A stretch of 64,000 nucleotides of DNA, from positions 409,974-473,973 of the forward strand of contig SJRY01000299.1 in assembly GCA_011319805.1 (NCBI GenBank), written 5' to 3'. The notes below the pieces were generated by a model. It saw only the letters and a list, made by a program, of their open reading frames with translations. It ran no database searches and was not told the origin of the DNA. A program made the translations under genes and the position numbers. Each line of letters opens with the position of its first letter. Positions within the stretch are counted from its first letter, which is position 1. The stretch is from Macrocybe gigantea (lineage: Eukaryota > Basidiomycota > Agaricomycetes > Agaricales > Callistosporiaceae). Below are positions 23,745 through 35,992 of the stretch, piece after piece.

Positions 23745-24334
23745 TCAACGTCGACCCTCCACCATGACGATGTGGTATCCAAAGTTAGTCTTGACGAGAG
23801 ACGACACGACGGGCTTGTCGACAGTTGAAGGCGTCAGAGCAAATGCAGCCTCCTGGAAAGGCCCCACCATGCTTCCTCTCGTCATCCAGCCTAGACTTCC
23901 ACCAGCTGTATCAAGGGCATCAGGAACGTTAGGCAGTGCAGCTGTGCATACCAACACGCACCTTTCGCTTTATCCTCAGAATACTCCTGTGCGACTTTAT
24001 TGAACGACTGGCCTTCCTACAGGAGGCGGAAAGCAGATGTATAAGCAAGCGCCAGAATGAGAAACAAGTCCCTGAACCTGTATTTTCTGTAGTGCTTCTG
24101 TCGCTTTGGAGTGCTTCTCGCAGAGTATGTGGCGGACGTTCACAGCCGTCGCGGGCTTCAGGCCTCCTTTGCCCTTTCGCACCGTGTCAGGCGTGGCTGC
24201 ATGGTCAATGCTGGCAGATGCACCTTGGACTGCTTCTCCTCGGCGTCCTCTCCCGCAGACTTGCCCTTCTTCTTGTCTGCAGCTTTATTGTCGTTGGATT
24301 TCTTTTCCGATGATCCCGAACCCTTCTTGCCCAT
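23745..24334 (-). CDS. Parvulin-type peptidyl-prolyl isomerase (Par14/PIN4-like)
   Basis: Small cis/trans prolyl isomerase. The ATG at 24332-24334 starts [20 protein letters not shown], a Lys-rich tail typical of Par14 that binds nucleic acid and ribosomal precursors. After an intron, [20 protein letters not shown] starts the parvulin fold. [38 protein letters not shown] and [15 protein letters not shown] complete it, with the stop at 23745-23747. Four exons. It lacks a WW domain, separating it from Pin1/Ess1. The length is close to 130 residues as expected. It is divergent from RLI1 with 178 bp between starts; a joint role in ribosome biogenesis is suggestive but only inferred from that layout. 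Confidence 0.9.
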
Positions 24335-24512
24335 TGCGCTCGAGTGCGGGGAAGGGACAGTGACAGCTGCTGCTGTTCGATCGCAGAATCACGTGACAAA
24401 ATAGACATTAGAAAACTTTTTTGGACAGGTTGCGTTCAAGACGAACTCAGCGATCCCAGGTTGATACCTCCAAACCTCCTTATCTGCCGTCCCAGGTCTT
24501 TCTGCAGGCATC
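24335..24512. promoter_or_regulatory. Divergent promoter (parvulin / RLI1)
   Basis: 178 bp between the opposing ATGs of two genes linked to ribosome metabolism. No TATA box is visible. Co-expression is a reasonable inference from the layout. Confidence 0.45.
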
Positions 24513-26927
24513 ATGGCAGATAAAATAACCAGGATCGCTATCGTCGACTCTAATCGGTGTAAACCAAAACGATGTGCACAGGAATGCAAAAAGGTGTGAT
24601 GGTCCTGCTAATGGTAGAAACCGACGCTTACTGGTATAATAGTCATGCCCTGTTGTGAAAATGGGTCTGTTTTTGTTGGATGGCCATTGATATTTGTGTC
24701 TGATCTCACCCAATGTACCAGGTAAATTGTGTATCGAGGTCAAGCCGACCGATAAGATTGCATTTATCTCAGAATTTCTGTGCATCGGGTGTGGTATCTG
24801 TGTCAAAAAGTGCGTTCGACGACGTTATTGGATCGCTTTTTTCAATGCTTATACTTGCCAGATGCCCCTTTGAAGCCATCGCTATTATCAACCTGCCAAC
24901 CAACTTGGAGTCCGAAGTGACGCATCGTTACACGGCCAACGCTTTCAAACTGCATCGTCTCCCTACGCCGCGGCCCGGACAGGTGCTGGGTCTCGTCGGC
25001 ACTAATGGTATTGGGAAGAGTACGGCGTTGAAGATCTTGGCAGGGAAGGTCAAGCCCAATCTGGGTCGATATGACGTGCGCTTCTGCTTTCTTTCCCTAG
25101 ATAAATATTCTGGCATACTGACCAACCTCAACTAGGACCCACCGGACTGGCAAGAAATTTTGAAATACTTCCGCGGTTCAGAGCTCCAAAACTACTTTAC
25201 GAAAGTGCTGGAAGATAACCTGAAGGCGCTAATCAAGCCTCAATATGTTGATCACATCCCTCGCGCCATCAAGGGGACGATGACGGTGTCGCAGATGCTG
25301 GACTCCAAGCTCGAACTCGACAACAAGCAGAAGATGTGCGAGGACCTCGAGCTCACAAAGGTTTTGGATCGAGAAGTTTCGCAGCTATCTGGTGGAGAGC
25401 TACAGCGATTCGCCATAGCCATGTCCTGCATACAAAGGGCAGATGTGTACGTGATCGCATCATTGGCTTTCCTCTTCTATGTGATCTAACTTGGTTGATG
25501 TCGGTAGCTACATGTTTGATGAGCCATCTAGTTACCTAGATGTTAAGCAGCGCCTCAAAGCTGCAGAAGTCATCCGTTCGCTACTCAACCCGGACTGCTA
25601 CGTCATCGCGGTCGAGCACGACTTGTCCGTCCTGGATTATCTCTCGGACTTTGTCTGCTGTTTATACGGGAAACCATCAATGTACGGCGTTGTCACGATG
25701 CCTTACTCTGTTCGCGAAGGCGCGTTTTCAGTCCCCAGGATCAATGAAATGCGCAGCTAAAGTGTCTTTTATATCAGGTATTAACATATTCTTGGATGGA
25801 TTCATTCCGACGGAGAATCTGCGATTCCGCGAAGAATCGCTGTCGTTCAAGATGGTCGAAACGGCCGAAGAGGTCATCGTGGACAAAACACGGCACTACT
25901 CCTACCCGGCGATGACAAAGACGCTCGGCTCGTTCAAGCTGACGGTCGAGGCGGGCAGCTTCACGGACTCGGAGATTATCGTCATGCTCGGCGAGAACGG
26001 GACGGGCAAGACGACGTTCATCCGCCTGCTCGCGGGCGACACGCCGGACATCGAGACGGAGAAGCAGACGCTCGCCGTGTCGCTCAAGCCTCAGACCATC
26101 TCGCCCAAGTTCCCGGGCACCGTGCGCATGCTGCTGCTCAAGCAGATCAAGCAGGCGTTCATGCACCCGCAGTTCCAAACCGACGTTCTCAAGCCCATGG
26201 CGCTCGAGAACATCATGGACCAGGAGGTCAAGACGCTGTCTGGAGGAGAGCTGCAGAGAGTCGCCATCGTGCTTGCACTCGGAAAGCCCAATGTGTCGGT
26301 CTACCTCCTTGATGAGCCGAGCAGGTAAGCAAGCGCATGCATCACATCTGTTGTGCATCCCGCCTGTCAATCTGAGTATCATGATCACGTTACTAACGAA
26401 CTTCCTCGCAGTTTCCTTGACTCTGAACAGCGTATCATTGCCAGCAAGGTCATCAAACGGTGCGTCTCGCCGCTCGAGGTGCACACTTGTCACGAGTCAT
26501 GGCCTCATACTTTTCCTCGTCCGGTTTAGGTTCATTCTGCATGCGAAGAAGACCGCTTTCGTAATCGAGCACGATTTCATCATGGCTACCTACCTCGCCG
26601 ATCGCGTGATTGTGTTCGAGGGTCAGCCTGCCATAGCAGCAACCGCCACCCCGTGAGCTCTCTCTCCTGCTCCTGCACGAGTATACACCTAACTTTGAAT
26701 TTTCCCAGACCCCAAACGTTGCTGTCAGGCATGAACAGATTCCTCGCTTCCCTCGAGATTACCTTCAGACGAGACCCTACAAACTTCCGGCCGCGCGTCA
26801 ATAAGCTTCACAGTATCAAAGATCGGGAACAGAAGGGTAAGTGACGCACCTTTTCTCTGTCGTTATCTCTCGTCTGATTTTTTTTTCCCTTTTAGCTTCC
26901 GGTAACTATTTCTTCCTGGAAGACTAG
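24513..26927 (+). CDS. RLI1: ABCE1/Rli1 ribosome-recycling ATPase
   Basis: Essential Fe-S ABC protein that splits ribosomes after termination. The ATG at 24513 gives [20 protein letters not shown], then [15 protein letters not shown] and [15 protein letters not shown], supplying the eight cysteines for two 4Fe-4S clusters. NBD1: [12 protein letters not shown] (Walker A), [27 protein letters not shown]. Hinge: [21 protein letters not shown]2: [59 protein letters not shown]-terminus: [19 protein letters not shown] and, after a last intron, SGNYFFLED; stop at 26925-26927. About eleven exons. One intron (25720-25777) has a GC donor that frame and family both require. All motifs are intact. Confidence 0.96.
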
Positions 26928-27134
26928 ACGTAAAAAGGAGTTGCGTCTCGAGGTTTTTCTTTACATACCAATGTATTTCACTTTTACTTGCTAGTTGTAG
27001 CTTTACCACCCTGTAAGTCTTCTGAAAGTAAAGAGCTTGTTTCAACCATCGCATTTTACATTTCTGTGTATACGGTAAGGGACTTGAGTAATATTGTACC
27101 TATGGGCGCAGAAGTACATACTACACACGCCAAT

Positions 27135-29639
27135 TCAGCTGGCTTCTTCCTTGAAGAGGTAAAATTCAACTGTTTTGTCCCCCAGAATTCTCTCTACGAC
27201 CGACGCAGCCTTCTCTAGCAGCATGGACTTCATCAGATTCTCGCTGAATCCGACGTCCCCGGTACCCCGCATGATCCACCCGGTGATCATGGGCAGCTGC
27301 GACTGGCGTTCGACGAGCCGATCGTAGCGCGTTCGACAGACGCGCTCGAGGTCTAGCCTCAGAGCATCCCCCAGCTCAGTGAACAGCCGGACGCACAACC
27401 GATGAATCTTGAACAAGTTGAGGTTCAGAAGAGGACCGAAAGCTCCCTTCCCTGGAAGCCGTATACGCCGTCATAGGCGCTGGATGGCTCCCCGAGCTCC
27501 GAGTCGATGAGCGCCCGCGTGAGAGCGAGCGGGTGAGCGTCGCGGTTGGCCGACGAGTCGGAGCCGCTGCGGTTGTAGCTCGACCGCTTGGGAACGAACC
27601 GGTCCTGATACATGCACCACGCCCCGCTGATCGTCGGCAGCACACCACGGCCAGCCTCCTGGTGCGGGATGTCTCGCAAGGGATGGTATTGGTCGTCGGT
27701 CGCAGTCTTCCTGACAGCGCGTTTACCCCGCGCGTATGCCTCCGCCTTGACACCAAGCATGAGCTCGAACCGGGCGCAGAACTTTTCTTTGGGAGGTGCG
27801 CCTGAGAAGACTTTTTCGCCAAACATTTCAACAAGGTGGTCCATGAGCAACGTCTGGTCTTTCCGCCGTGGTTTGGCATCCCGTATTGAGACAACAGCCG
27901 GGAGTCTTCTGGATGCGGAGGTGGCCCGTCTGGCGGAGCATGTTCCACAGTGCATTGCACTCTGGACGAAGCCGGCCGTGCTACTGATGCTGACGCCAGC
28001 CTCGAAGAACTCCACCAGTGAGTCCACAATCGCATTCGCCATCAGCCACGGATTCATGTACCAGAGAGAGTCCTTCTGACAAGCCTGTCTGCTCAACTTA
28101 TCCCATCCACTTTTTATCTTCAGTTCTGTCAACGGATCTTCACCAAGCCAGAAGTCGACGTTCTGTGCAACGCGATCCAGGTGCTCCTTGATGAGATCCA
28201 TGTTCGTGTCGTACTTCACGCCATCATTGGTAAAGTTGTCGAGCTCCCGAAGGATCTTCTCGCGGAAAGAACGCATAGTTTCGAGATCATGCTGAAGAAA
28301 GCGTCGACGGATATGGACAATGTCAAGATACATCTGGCAACAGAAAACAAATGTCCATGTTATGGTCCGCGACCCATCTTTGAGGAAGGCCTGAAATTCG
28401 TCTGGAAGACCATGTGAACCGGGGAACGTGCCTCGCTTTTTGAGCCGCTTGTACAGGACATAAAGATCTGGCCAATAATTGCACATAATGCATTTGTCTT
28501 CTCGAATTTTTTGGTCCACAGACATGAGATCACGGTCAGCAGAGGATCGAAAAACCCGAAATGGCCATCCTTCATCACCGGGAATTCCGTAGCCCGAAGT
28601 ACATCGATGAATGCATCGAATGCAGATGCGGTGTTCATCATGAGCTGTTCTTGTAAGTTGTAGATGGACTGCGAAGTAATGACACGCAGCAACGGCAATG
28701 TCCTCTCAATGAGCATTTCATGGGTCGAGAGGACGTTTTTGAACTCTGGAAAATCAGCGACGAGGTCATATTCTAGCCGTTTGACCATATTGACGGCGTG
28801 ATTCGTGACGAAGGCGGTGGTAGCGCGTGGAACGTCCCCAACAGGTGCCATCGACTTCCACATATCATGGCAGTACTTTCGGATTCTGTTTATGTCCAGC
28901 ACAAAACACGTAAGAGCTAATTGCGCTTCATCCTGTTTGGGGCCTGCAGAGCGTGACAACCTGTCATCGAGGACGAGTTCATAATCCTCGAGCGGAAACT
29001 TCTTGATCTTCGGCTTTTGTCCCTTGGCAGACGGACGATGAATCATGGGATTATCTCTGATCCATTCGTTTTCTGCAAGATCAACAGTAGCGGAGGATTG
29101 TGTTTGCAGATCTTCTTCGGCAATGATAGAGAGCTGATGCATAGTCACAGTCAAGCCAAATACGTCCTGATCTCCGACGGTCAAAGTCAGCGTTGACTTG
29201 TCGCGTTCGGTGGACGACGCGCTGCGGCTCTGATGAGCATCCTCTAATATCCGAAGTGCCGTTTCGTAGACTTCTATTGCCTTTACGTGTGACAGATTCT
29301 GACGCCACGCATCCGCATCTGTTGAATAGAATGCCGCGGTCGCTTTGCGTTGTTTGACAGTGACAGTGATGAGAGCAATAAGCGAGGTTGGGATATTGAC
29401 ATCACTAAACGCGATCTCGCGGACGAGCTTCAAAAAGGTATGGAAGGTCATCCTTGGAGAGGAAAGCTCGTCCGATCCCTGGTTCCGCGTTTGCCTCTCT
29501 TTGGGTTAGTCCGTGTAGCGGTTGTGTCTGCGCGTAGACGAGCAACGGTAGAGTGGACCCATTCATTGATGAGATTGCAATTATGCTTGTACTGGCGGTA
29601 AGTGTTGTAGACAAAGTCGGGGAGACGTGGTGGAGGCAT
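27135..29639 (-). CDS. DUF6604-type fungal protein
   Basis: The ATG at 29637-29639 opens MPPPRLPDFVYNTYRQYKHN followed by CNLINEWV, the pattern of the fungal N-terminal domain DUF6604. Downstream exons give a helical protein with few motifs: FPLEDYELVLDDRL, LALTCFVLDINRIRKYCHDM, FLQHDLETMRSFREKILREL, WYMNPWLMANAIVDSLVEFF and CARFELMLGVKAEAYARG. It ends in a Leu-rich segment and KTVEFYLFKEEAS, with the stop at 27135-27137. At least four exons; introns lie near 29460-29560, 28465-28520 and 27415-27473. Length is about 770 residues. No catalytic motif was found. The function of this domain is unknown to me. It is divergent from the CUE3-like gene with 109 bp between starts. Confidence 0.65.
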
Positions 29640-29748
29640 GTTCGGTCGTCGTTTATGAACAAGAATTTTGGGCCCCCAAGTACTTGTCACGTGAACGCAC
29701 GTGATACGTCACTACCAACACACCACCTCGATCACCCAACAGGCAGCA
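29640..29748. promoter_or_regulatory. 109 bp divergent promoter (DUF6604 / CUE3-like)
   Basis: The two start codons face away from each other across 109 bases. The spacer contains two copies of CACGTGA or its near palindrome (29688-29695 and 29697-29704), E-box-like CACGTG cores that could bind a bHLH factor. This is a sequence observation; regulation is inferred. Confidence 0.5.
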
Positions 29749-32102
29749 ATGGCGATGATCTACCAACTGCCGCCATATCCTTCCACGCAGGCGCGCAAAT
29801 CCCTGTCGCCATCTCAGCAGGCTACTCTGAATCAAAAGATAACCCATTCGTTGCAGCAGATCATTGCCCTTCCACAAGAAAAACTAGACGCTGCATCTAC
29901 TAGAAAATTCATCTCAACGTGTGCGAATGATGCTGCCTACTATGCTCTTCAAGGCCTCATATGGGAGACTCCAAAGCTGTCGCCCGACGAACGCAAAATT
30001 CGCATGCGAACGCTGGCGCTGGCACAAAGGCTAGCCCCCAGCCTCGATCTCCAGACCTTGCTTGATCTCGCCATCGTCTATGCACCTACGAACATCTCAA
30101 AGATCAGGTCCGTTTTTGCAGATGCGCTCGCTCATCAGGCAAGCCTGACCCAGCAGGTCAAATCGGACCTCATTCCGGCGTGTACGCAGCTCCTGGTACC
30201 CAGCCAGGGCCTGTATGGCATCCGCAAAGCATCCCACATCATCGCTGCCTTGCTGCAATCCTCCCCTCCCGAACTCGTCCGTCCGTTCGCGCACGACACA
30301 AAATTTATCATAACGCTTGCGAATATGTACGATCAAGGCCTCGCATCTATCGCGCATTCGTACGGCGGCCTTGCGGCTTTGCGAAATATGCATGCGCAAG
30401 GGTACGCGAGTACCGAGTCGGTCGATGACTGGATTCCGATTTGGTTGTCGACCAAAGTGGCTCTCATGGACACCTTCCATGTCCTCATGACGACTCTCGT
30501 CCAGGATCTGACAGCTGCATCCGGGGGAGCTCTAGCGGTCGAATCAGAACGCACCTTTCACACTGTATTCGCCCTACTTGAATTGCCTTCCACGTCATCC
30601 TCTGATCATGAAAGATACATGGCACCGACGCCTTTTCTTGACCGATCGCTTCTGCTAGACTACCAACAAACCTATTCCTTGCAGCAGACGTTGGCCAAGG
30701 CACTTAAGAGCGAAGCCGAGAAAGACGCCCGGCTAGACCTTTTGGAATCCACTCTTCGATCCCACGGAGTCGAATCGAGCTCAGCGTCGCCTTCCAAAGA
30801 TCCTGGAGTACTCAAGCTGCTCCTCCGATCATCTGGCGTCCCGCCCGGAATCGACAATCTAGGTAACGGAAGCAAACTTCCTTCAACCTCAGCGCCTGCC
30901 GTCGATAGGAAGGGGAAGGGAAAAGCGGTCGACAGTGACAATGCGCAGCCTCAGGATCCAGACGAGGACCTTAAAGTCGCGCAAGTCGTCGACGTTCTCC
31001 CTGAACAGCCAACAGAATACGTCCGCGGCCTCCTTCGACACCCATCCTACGGAGGTAATGCAGAGAAGGTTATTGAGGCACTGTTGGAAGGAATAGCTCC
31101 CAGCCTCGACGCTTTGGGGCAGGAACTAGAAGAAGACATTCGTGGGCCATCCGACGAATTAGTGTATTCCAAGGACAGGAAAAACGTATTCGATAACGAT
31201 CAGATGGACTTGTCTAGGATTAGACTTGGGAAAAAGAAAGGGTAAGCCACGTTTATTGCCTCTTTCACTTTCGTTGACTAAGATCATGGATTATCAGAGA
31301 AGACGCAGCGACCGTCTTGCAAGATCGCGCATTTATCGAGCAAATGAAAGCAGATATCCTCAGAAGAGCGGAGGCATTCTCGAACGAGGAGGAGGAAGAA
31401 GTGCTGGCGTACGACGACGAGAGCGTCGCGGAGACCGAGAACATTAAAGTCACCGGTGACGAAGAAGAGATCGACACGGATGGTGACGGCACTGACGATA
31501 GCGAAGAAGCTGAAGCTGCCCCATCTCAGAAGCTCGAAACGATACTGGAGCTGGCCTACATCCGCGATGCGAAGCTCTTTGACCGTGACGCCGTAACGAG
31601 GCGGAGCAAAGCTCGGAGTGATCTCAAGGCACAAACAGGTACATTTCGAGTCTAGTCGCACTTGCTGTCCGCATACTGATCGTTTGTTGTCAGGATGGGG
31701 TGACGAACAGATCGAAGGATGGAAAATCATGCTGGAGCGCAATGTGAGGCACTACACACTAAGTTCTGACGCATTATTGATATCACAACCTTTGGTTCTC
31801 AGCCCAACAAAGACAAGATACTCGCAAAACACGAATTCGCAGGAAACAGGAGCCTACCCGAGGTTGGCGGAAGTTTCCCTTCCCGAAGCCAGAGCCGGGG
31901 TCGCGGCGGTCCGCCGGGCAGGGGCCGAGGAGGGAGAGGTGGAAGAGGTGGGCGTGGCCGAGGCGGCCCGGGAGGTGGTCAAGACGGCGGCGGTGCCGGG
32001 TCAGCGAAGGACAAAGCTTGGAAAGACAAGCACAAGGCCAGCCGGGCCAACCATAATAGGAAGCGAGGTCATGATAAGAAGATGGCTCGCGCTGGTGCTT
32101 AG
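29749..32102 (+). CDS. CUE3: CUE-domain protein Cue3/ASCC2-like
   Basis: Homologue of yeast Cue3 and human ASCC2, a ubiquitin-binding subunit of the complex that splits collided ribosomes (RQT). The ATG at 29749 starts MAMIYQLPPYPSTQARKSL. A long helical region follows (HSYGGLAALRNMHAQGYAS, WIPIWLSTKVALMDTFHVLM). The CUE domain is VAQVVDVLPEQPTEYVRGLL then PSYGGNAEKVIEALLEG, keeping the LP and di-leucine-type contacts. Later exons add an acidic stretch, SQKLETILELAYIRDAKLFD, WGDEQIEGWKIMLERN and an RGG-rich tail ending KKMARAGA, stop at 32100-32102. Four exons, about 730 residues. The RGG-rich end suggests RNA contact. Domain order matches the family. Confidence 0.85.
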
Positions 32103-32310
32103 TGCCCTTGCGGCAAAGCGAATGAAATACCGACTATAGAAGCGGGATGCGGACAACAGCGATCTTGCGGGTAGTGATACATATGATGTTAGAACAAGAT
32201 GCACAAAGCGAACGATATACGTGAGGTACTGCTGGAGGCCGGAGGCTGTTGAACTGGGTGCAGGAGGACCACTGATGACAACAGAATCCACTGCCGAGCA
32301 TCGCCGACTA

Positions 32311-32883
32311 TCATGATGTGAACATTCGATTGAAGAACCGTGGATCATGGATGAGCTCGATAGTATCATTCACCAGCTTCATATCTACCACGCGTCGTGA
32401 TACCCTCGTCATCCCAGACTGGGAAAGATAAAAGACGTTGCAACGCACCGAGATCAGAGCCCAGGTTAATAAAAGATATCATCTTGATCGTCGTCGAGTC
32501 CTCCACCGTTCCTATGACCTCGACGTAAGTTTCCAGCGGGACCGAGTTCTAGACAACAAAACCCGACGACACTGGTCAGTATCACGAAAACGCGGACGGC
32601 GGCCTAGGCAAGGGAAACAGCGGGCTTACCGCCAAGTATGTGATTTTGACTTCGCCTCCGTCGCTGGCTTGGACGACCGCGCTGTCTTTTCCGCGCTGCA
32701 CGGTGGAAAACGATGAGAGGTCCATCGAGATGGAGCCATGTCAGCAAGGGTAGAGCTTGCTGGGATTTTCAATGTTTCGCACTGCTCACGCACCTCTATC
32801 GGCTTGCACGCAAGCCTGACCATTTTGCCCACAAAATCGGGCAGCCGAGCAGCATTGACACGGGTAGAGAGTGTGTTCGACAT
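32311..32883 (-). CDS. RFA3: Replication protein A subunit 3 (RPA14)
   Basis: Smallest subunit of the heterotrimeric single-strand DNA-binding complex RPA. The ATG at 32881-32883 gives MSNTLSTRVNAARLPDFVGK, then MVRLACKPIE. After an intron, RGKDSAVVQASDGGEVKITY, then NSVPLETYVEVIGTVEDSTT with IKMISFINLGSDL, and finally MKLVNDTIELIHDPRFFNRM ending FTS, stop at 32311-32313. Four exons. The OB-fold strands and C-terminal helix are all present. The first intron is the least certain, since the fit there gives a long intron of about 120 bp. Length about 115 residues, normal for RPA14. Confidence 0.87.
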
Positions 32884-33088
32884 GGAGACTCAGGATAGAG
32901 GAGCGCGCGTATGTAGCAGGCGGAAATTGACGCGTTGGTGGCGTGGGATCATCTGCTGATCATCTCTGAAAACTGTATGCCTGACATTTCCGTATCTACA
33001 AGTCCAGGGTATCACAGGGGTGCATGTCCTACTACATCAAAAAAAAGGGGGGAAAGTAGAAAGAAAGAAAAAATCATGCAAGGAAATT

Positions 33089-35850
33089 TCAAAAGAAGCG
33101 ACCAAACACACTGCCGCGTCCGCTTGTGCCGAGGAATAATCCTAACCCTTCTTGTACGGCGACGCTAACGGGCCTCATCGGCGCCGAATCAAAGACATGT
33201 GGACAGGGCTGAGGCAGCGGACCCGCGTTCAGCCTCGGATTCTCGAGCTCGCGTTCGTAGATCGACGCTTGGCGCGGCGAGTCGCTCAACCGCTCGAATT
33301 GCGGAGGGTCTAATACCCGCCGCGCGGCTCGAAGTCTAGAGAGCACCTGCAGAAGACCGTGAAGGTAAACAGTGAACTTTCATGAAGGAAGACCGGACAG
33401 ACCTGTTCATAAAAGTTTATCTCTCCATCAAGATAATCCTTCGTCAGCGCTAGAAAATCTTCGTTCTTCTGCGTGTGATAAGTTTCCATCTCCGCCATGG
33501 TCGTGTTCAAGACCGTCTCGCAACGTGCTGCCACGTCTTCGTCTGCCTGTAACGGGTTTAGGTCAGAATGTTCCATGACAAGAGATATGATCAAAGCTTA
33601 TGATGAAATATAAGAGAAAAAATAAAAGAAAGGCGATTGGACAAACCTGAACCTCATGCGTGGCTTCTTGATAACGACTGAGCGTGGATCTATGCGTGGA
33701 GACAACGCCCTGATAGGCTTGGATCACTCGAACTGGCGAGGAAGCAGGAATGCGCATCATCAGTTCACCTCATAAACCGATGACGGATGGGCCACGCTCT
33801 TGAGCGATTCATGCGTCGCGAGGAGCGTCCGCCTTGCCTGCAGGAATCAAGCAAGAAAGGTCATTGGAAAAGGGCGTACAGACAATGACGCTATCGGCCC
33901 CAAACCAACATGGTCGTCATACAAGTCCGCAACGTTCTGCAACGTTTCCGCCGTCCTTTGCATGGCCTTGGTTAACCTCAAGCAGTCTTAAAGCTTGTTT
34001 CAATAAGACGTACAATCGAGTGGGAGGGAATGAATAAGCTTACCGGAGCAGTCCTCTCGCCAGCACCATGCGCCGTCTTCATTCAGCAATCCCTTCGCTT
34101 TCGCGCTGTATTGTTCATCTTGTGCATTAACGCCAGTTACAGGGGCAGACGCTAATGGTTTCGAGGTGATAAGCGACAAGAGCGAGTAGGACAGCAGACG
34201 CTCGGCTTTAGACATATCTGGACAGGGGGGCGTGACAGCGTCGTCAACAAAGTCCAGACTACGAAAGAATGACAGTACTTCGCGGGCTTACCCATTCTGG
34301 CCTCCCGAATTTGGCCGAACACATTCCGTAACGCCTGTACGCCCTTCCCAACGGCCTTTGTATGAATGTCAAAGCGATCGACGGCCTCCGCCGCATCTTC
34401 AGCGTCGAGATTAAACGCAGGATGGAAAACGCGTGCATAGAACGCAGGTCCTGCCGGAGGTATAGACAGATGCTGAGGGAGGAGGCGTTTCCATTCCTAG
34501 GAACGGAAATTGATCAGTCCGGAGAGTCTGCAGCACGTTCGCAGCAGCGAAGGGGATTGTGGGATCTGACCGCTTACCGCGTCGCTTTCGCACCCAAGGA
34601 AGAACGTCAGGACTTCAGCATACCTTGCAATGGGATGCCTGACCACTTTATTGATGTATCTCTCGAGATCGCCTCGCCTAGCTTCCACGAAATCCGCGCT
34701 GAATCTGCCGGCATACTGTTTCTCAGGCAGCGGTGGCAAAGCGATCCCTGGCAGTCTCCGGGTCAGCGCTGTGTGTAGGATCACAAAGTGGGAGAATCTG
34801 CGGTAAACTGTTATCCGGGCAGGTGACGGGGGTTGTGACGGGATGAACTGATCGCTCCCTTCCGTTTCAAAAGCAGCATAGTCTTCTTCGGACTGAGGGT
34901 CAGCATAAAATAAAGATGACACGCTGTACACAGTGAATGCTCCCGAGAGCATTGATGTCCGCTTTGACGGTGAATGCACAAGAACACGAAACGGGGGGAG
35001 CTTCTCTTTCCAGATGGGGCCCGCGTCCACGAAATGGCGGTCGGCTTCGCCCATTCCTAGTCTGTTGAGCCTATTCTGCTCGTCCTCATCTACGATCGTG
35101 GCGCTGGTCACATCTCTTTCGTGGCCGGTCGGGGGCACCAGATCCGCGGGTGAAATCACAACGTCAGCGGGAACACCCTTGAGCACGAAATCCTCGGCAC
35201 CACTCGTGACAAAGCTTGAGAACCTGTTCAAGCTCTTTCCTCTAAGCAAGCTCTGCCTGAAACTGGGGAACCATTCGCCCGTGTTTTGGGGGACTACCGG
35301 CAGAACCCGTGGCGCTGAAGATTGGGGTGAACCGCGGGGAGTTATGCTCGCATCGGACGCTTCGTTCTCATGACTGGAAGATAATCCGGTTTCAAACTCA
35401 AGCTGCGGAGCGACAGCAAAGTCCGAGGTGAACTGAGGGCGTTTAAAGCGTAATTTTAGCACAGAACATGAGCAATGCGAAGGGATCTAAGCGCACGGTG
35501 TAGTATGTCCTCGGCAACAGCCCAATCTCCCCTGATGCATTTTTGACAAGGCTCCAGCCGTCCGCAAGATCTTCCTTCATGACAAACAAGCCGTCACCGG
35601 CTTCGACGCGCAGCTCTCGAAACTCTGGCTTCCCTTCAAATGCGTATAGGGCCCGAGCAGGGCGATCGGCGGCGTCGGCGTCATCGGTCTCAGGCTCTTC
35701 GTCTGACAAGTAAGCGGCCCCAGTGGTCGACTCTGCCTCCAGATGCTCTGTCCACGCCGCGGAGGTGTTGATTCCTGCATCGAATTCTGAGTGAGGACGC
35801 GGAAGGAGAAAGCGAGATGGGAAGTTGGATGATCGGGGCAGGGTGGCCAT
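33089..35850 (-). CDS. SH3-PX-BAR sorting nexin (SNX9/18/33-like)
   Basis: Membrane-remodelling nexin of the endocytic system. The ATG at 35848-35850 starts MATLPRSSNFPSRFLLPRPH. An SH3 domain follows (ARALYAFEGKPEFRELRVEA, DGWSLVKNASGEIGLLPRTY). A disordered linker carries FVLKGVPADVVI; the PX domain reads PPFRVLVHSPSKRTSM, ARITVYRRFSHFVILHTALT, PGIALPPLPEKQYAGRFSAD and RRGDLERYINKVVRHPI. The phosphoinositide-contacting RRF and the proline-rich loop are present. The C-terminal exons give helices of a BAR domain (MEHSDLNPLQADEDVAARCE, YHTQKNEDFLALTKDYLDGE) and end SVFGRFF, stop at 33089-33091. About ten exons. Domain order is that of the SNX9 class; the subcellular role is inferred. Confidence 0.85.
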
Positions 35851-35992
35851 GATATATCTGATTTTATACAACTATAAGGAGTGTCCGATTTTATGATAGA
35901 AAAGCCATGGAAGTAAATCGTATTTGTCGTGTTCTGCGTTGATGCTACATGTCGCTTCTGAGAAATCACAGTTATTTGTTTTGGTTTGTCCA

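Noticed and set aside
25774..26493. 239-codon open frame antisense to RLI1 NBD2
   Set aside because: Low-complexity Arg/Leu/His-rich translation caused by codon bias of the sense gene.
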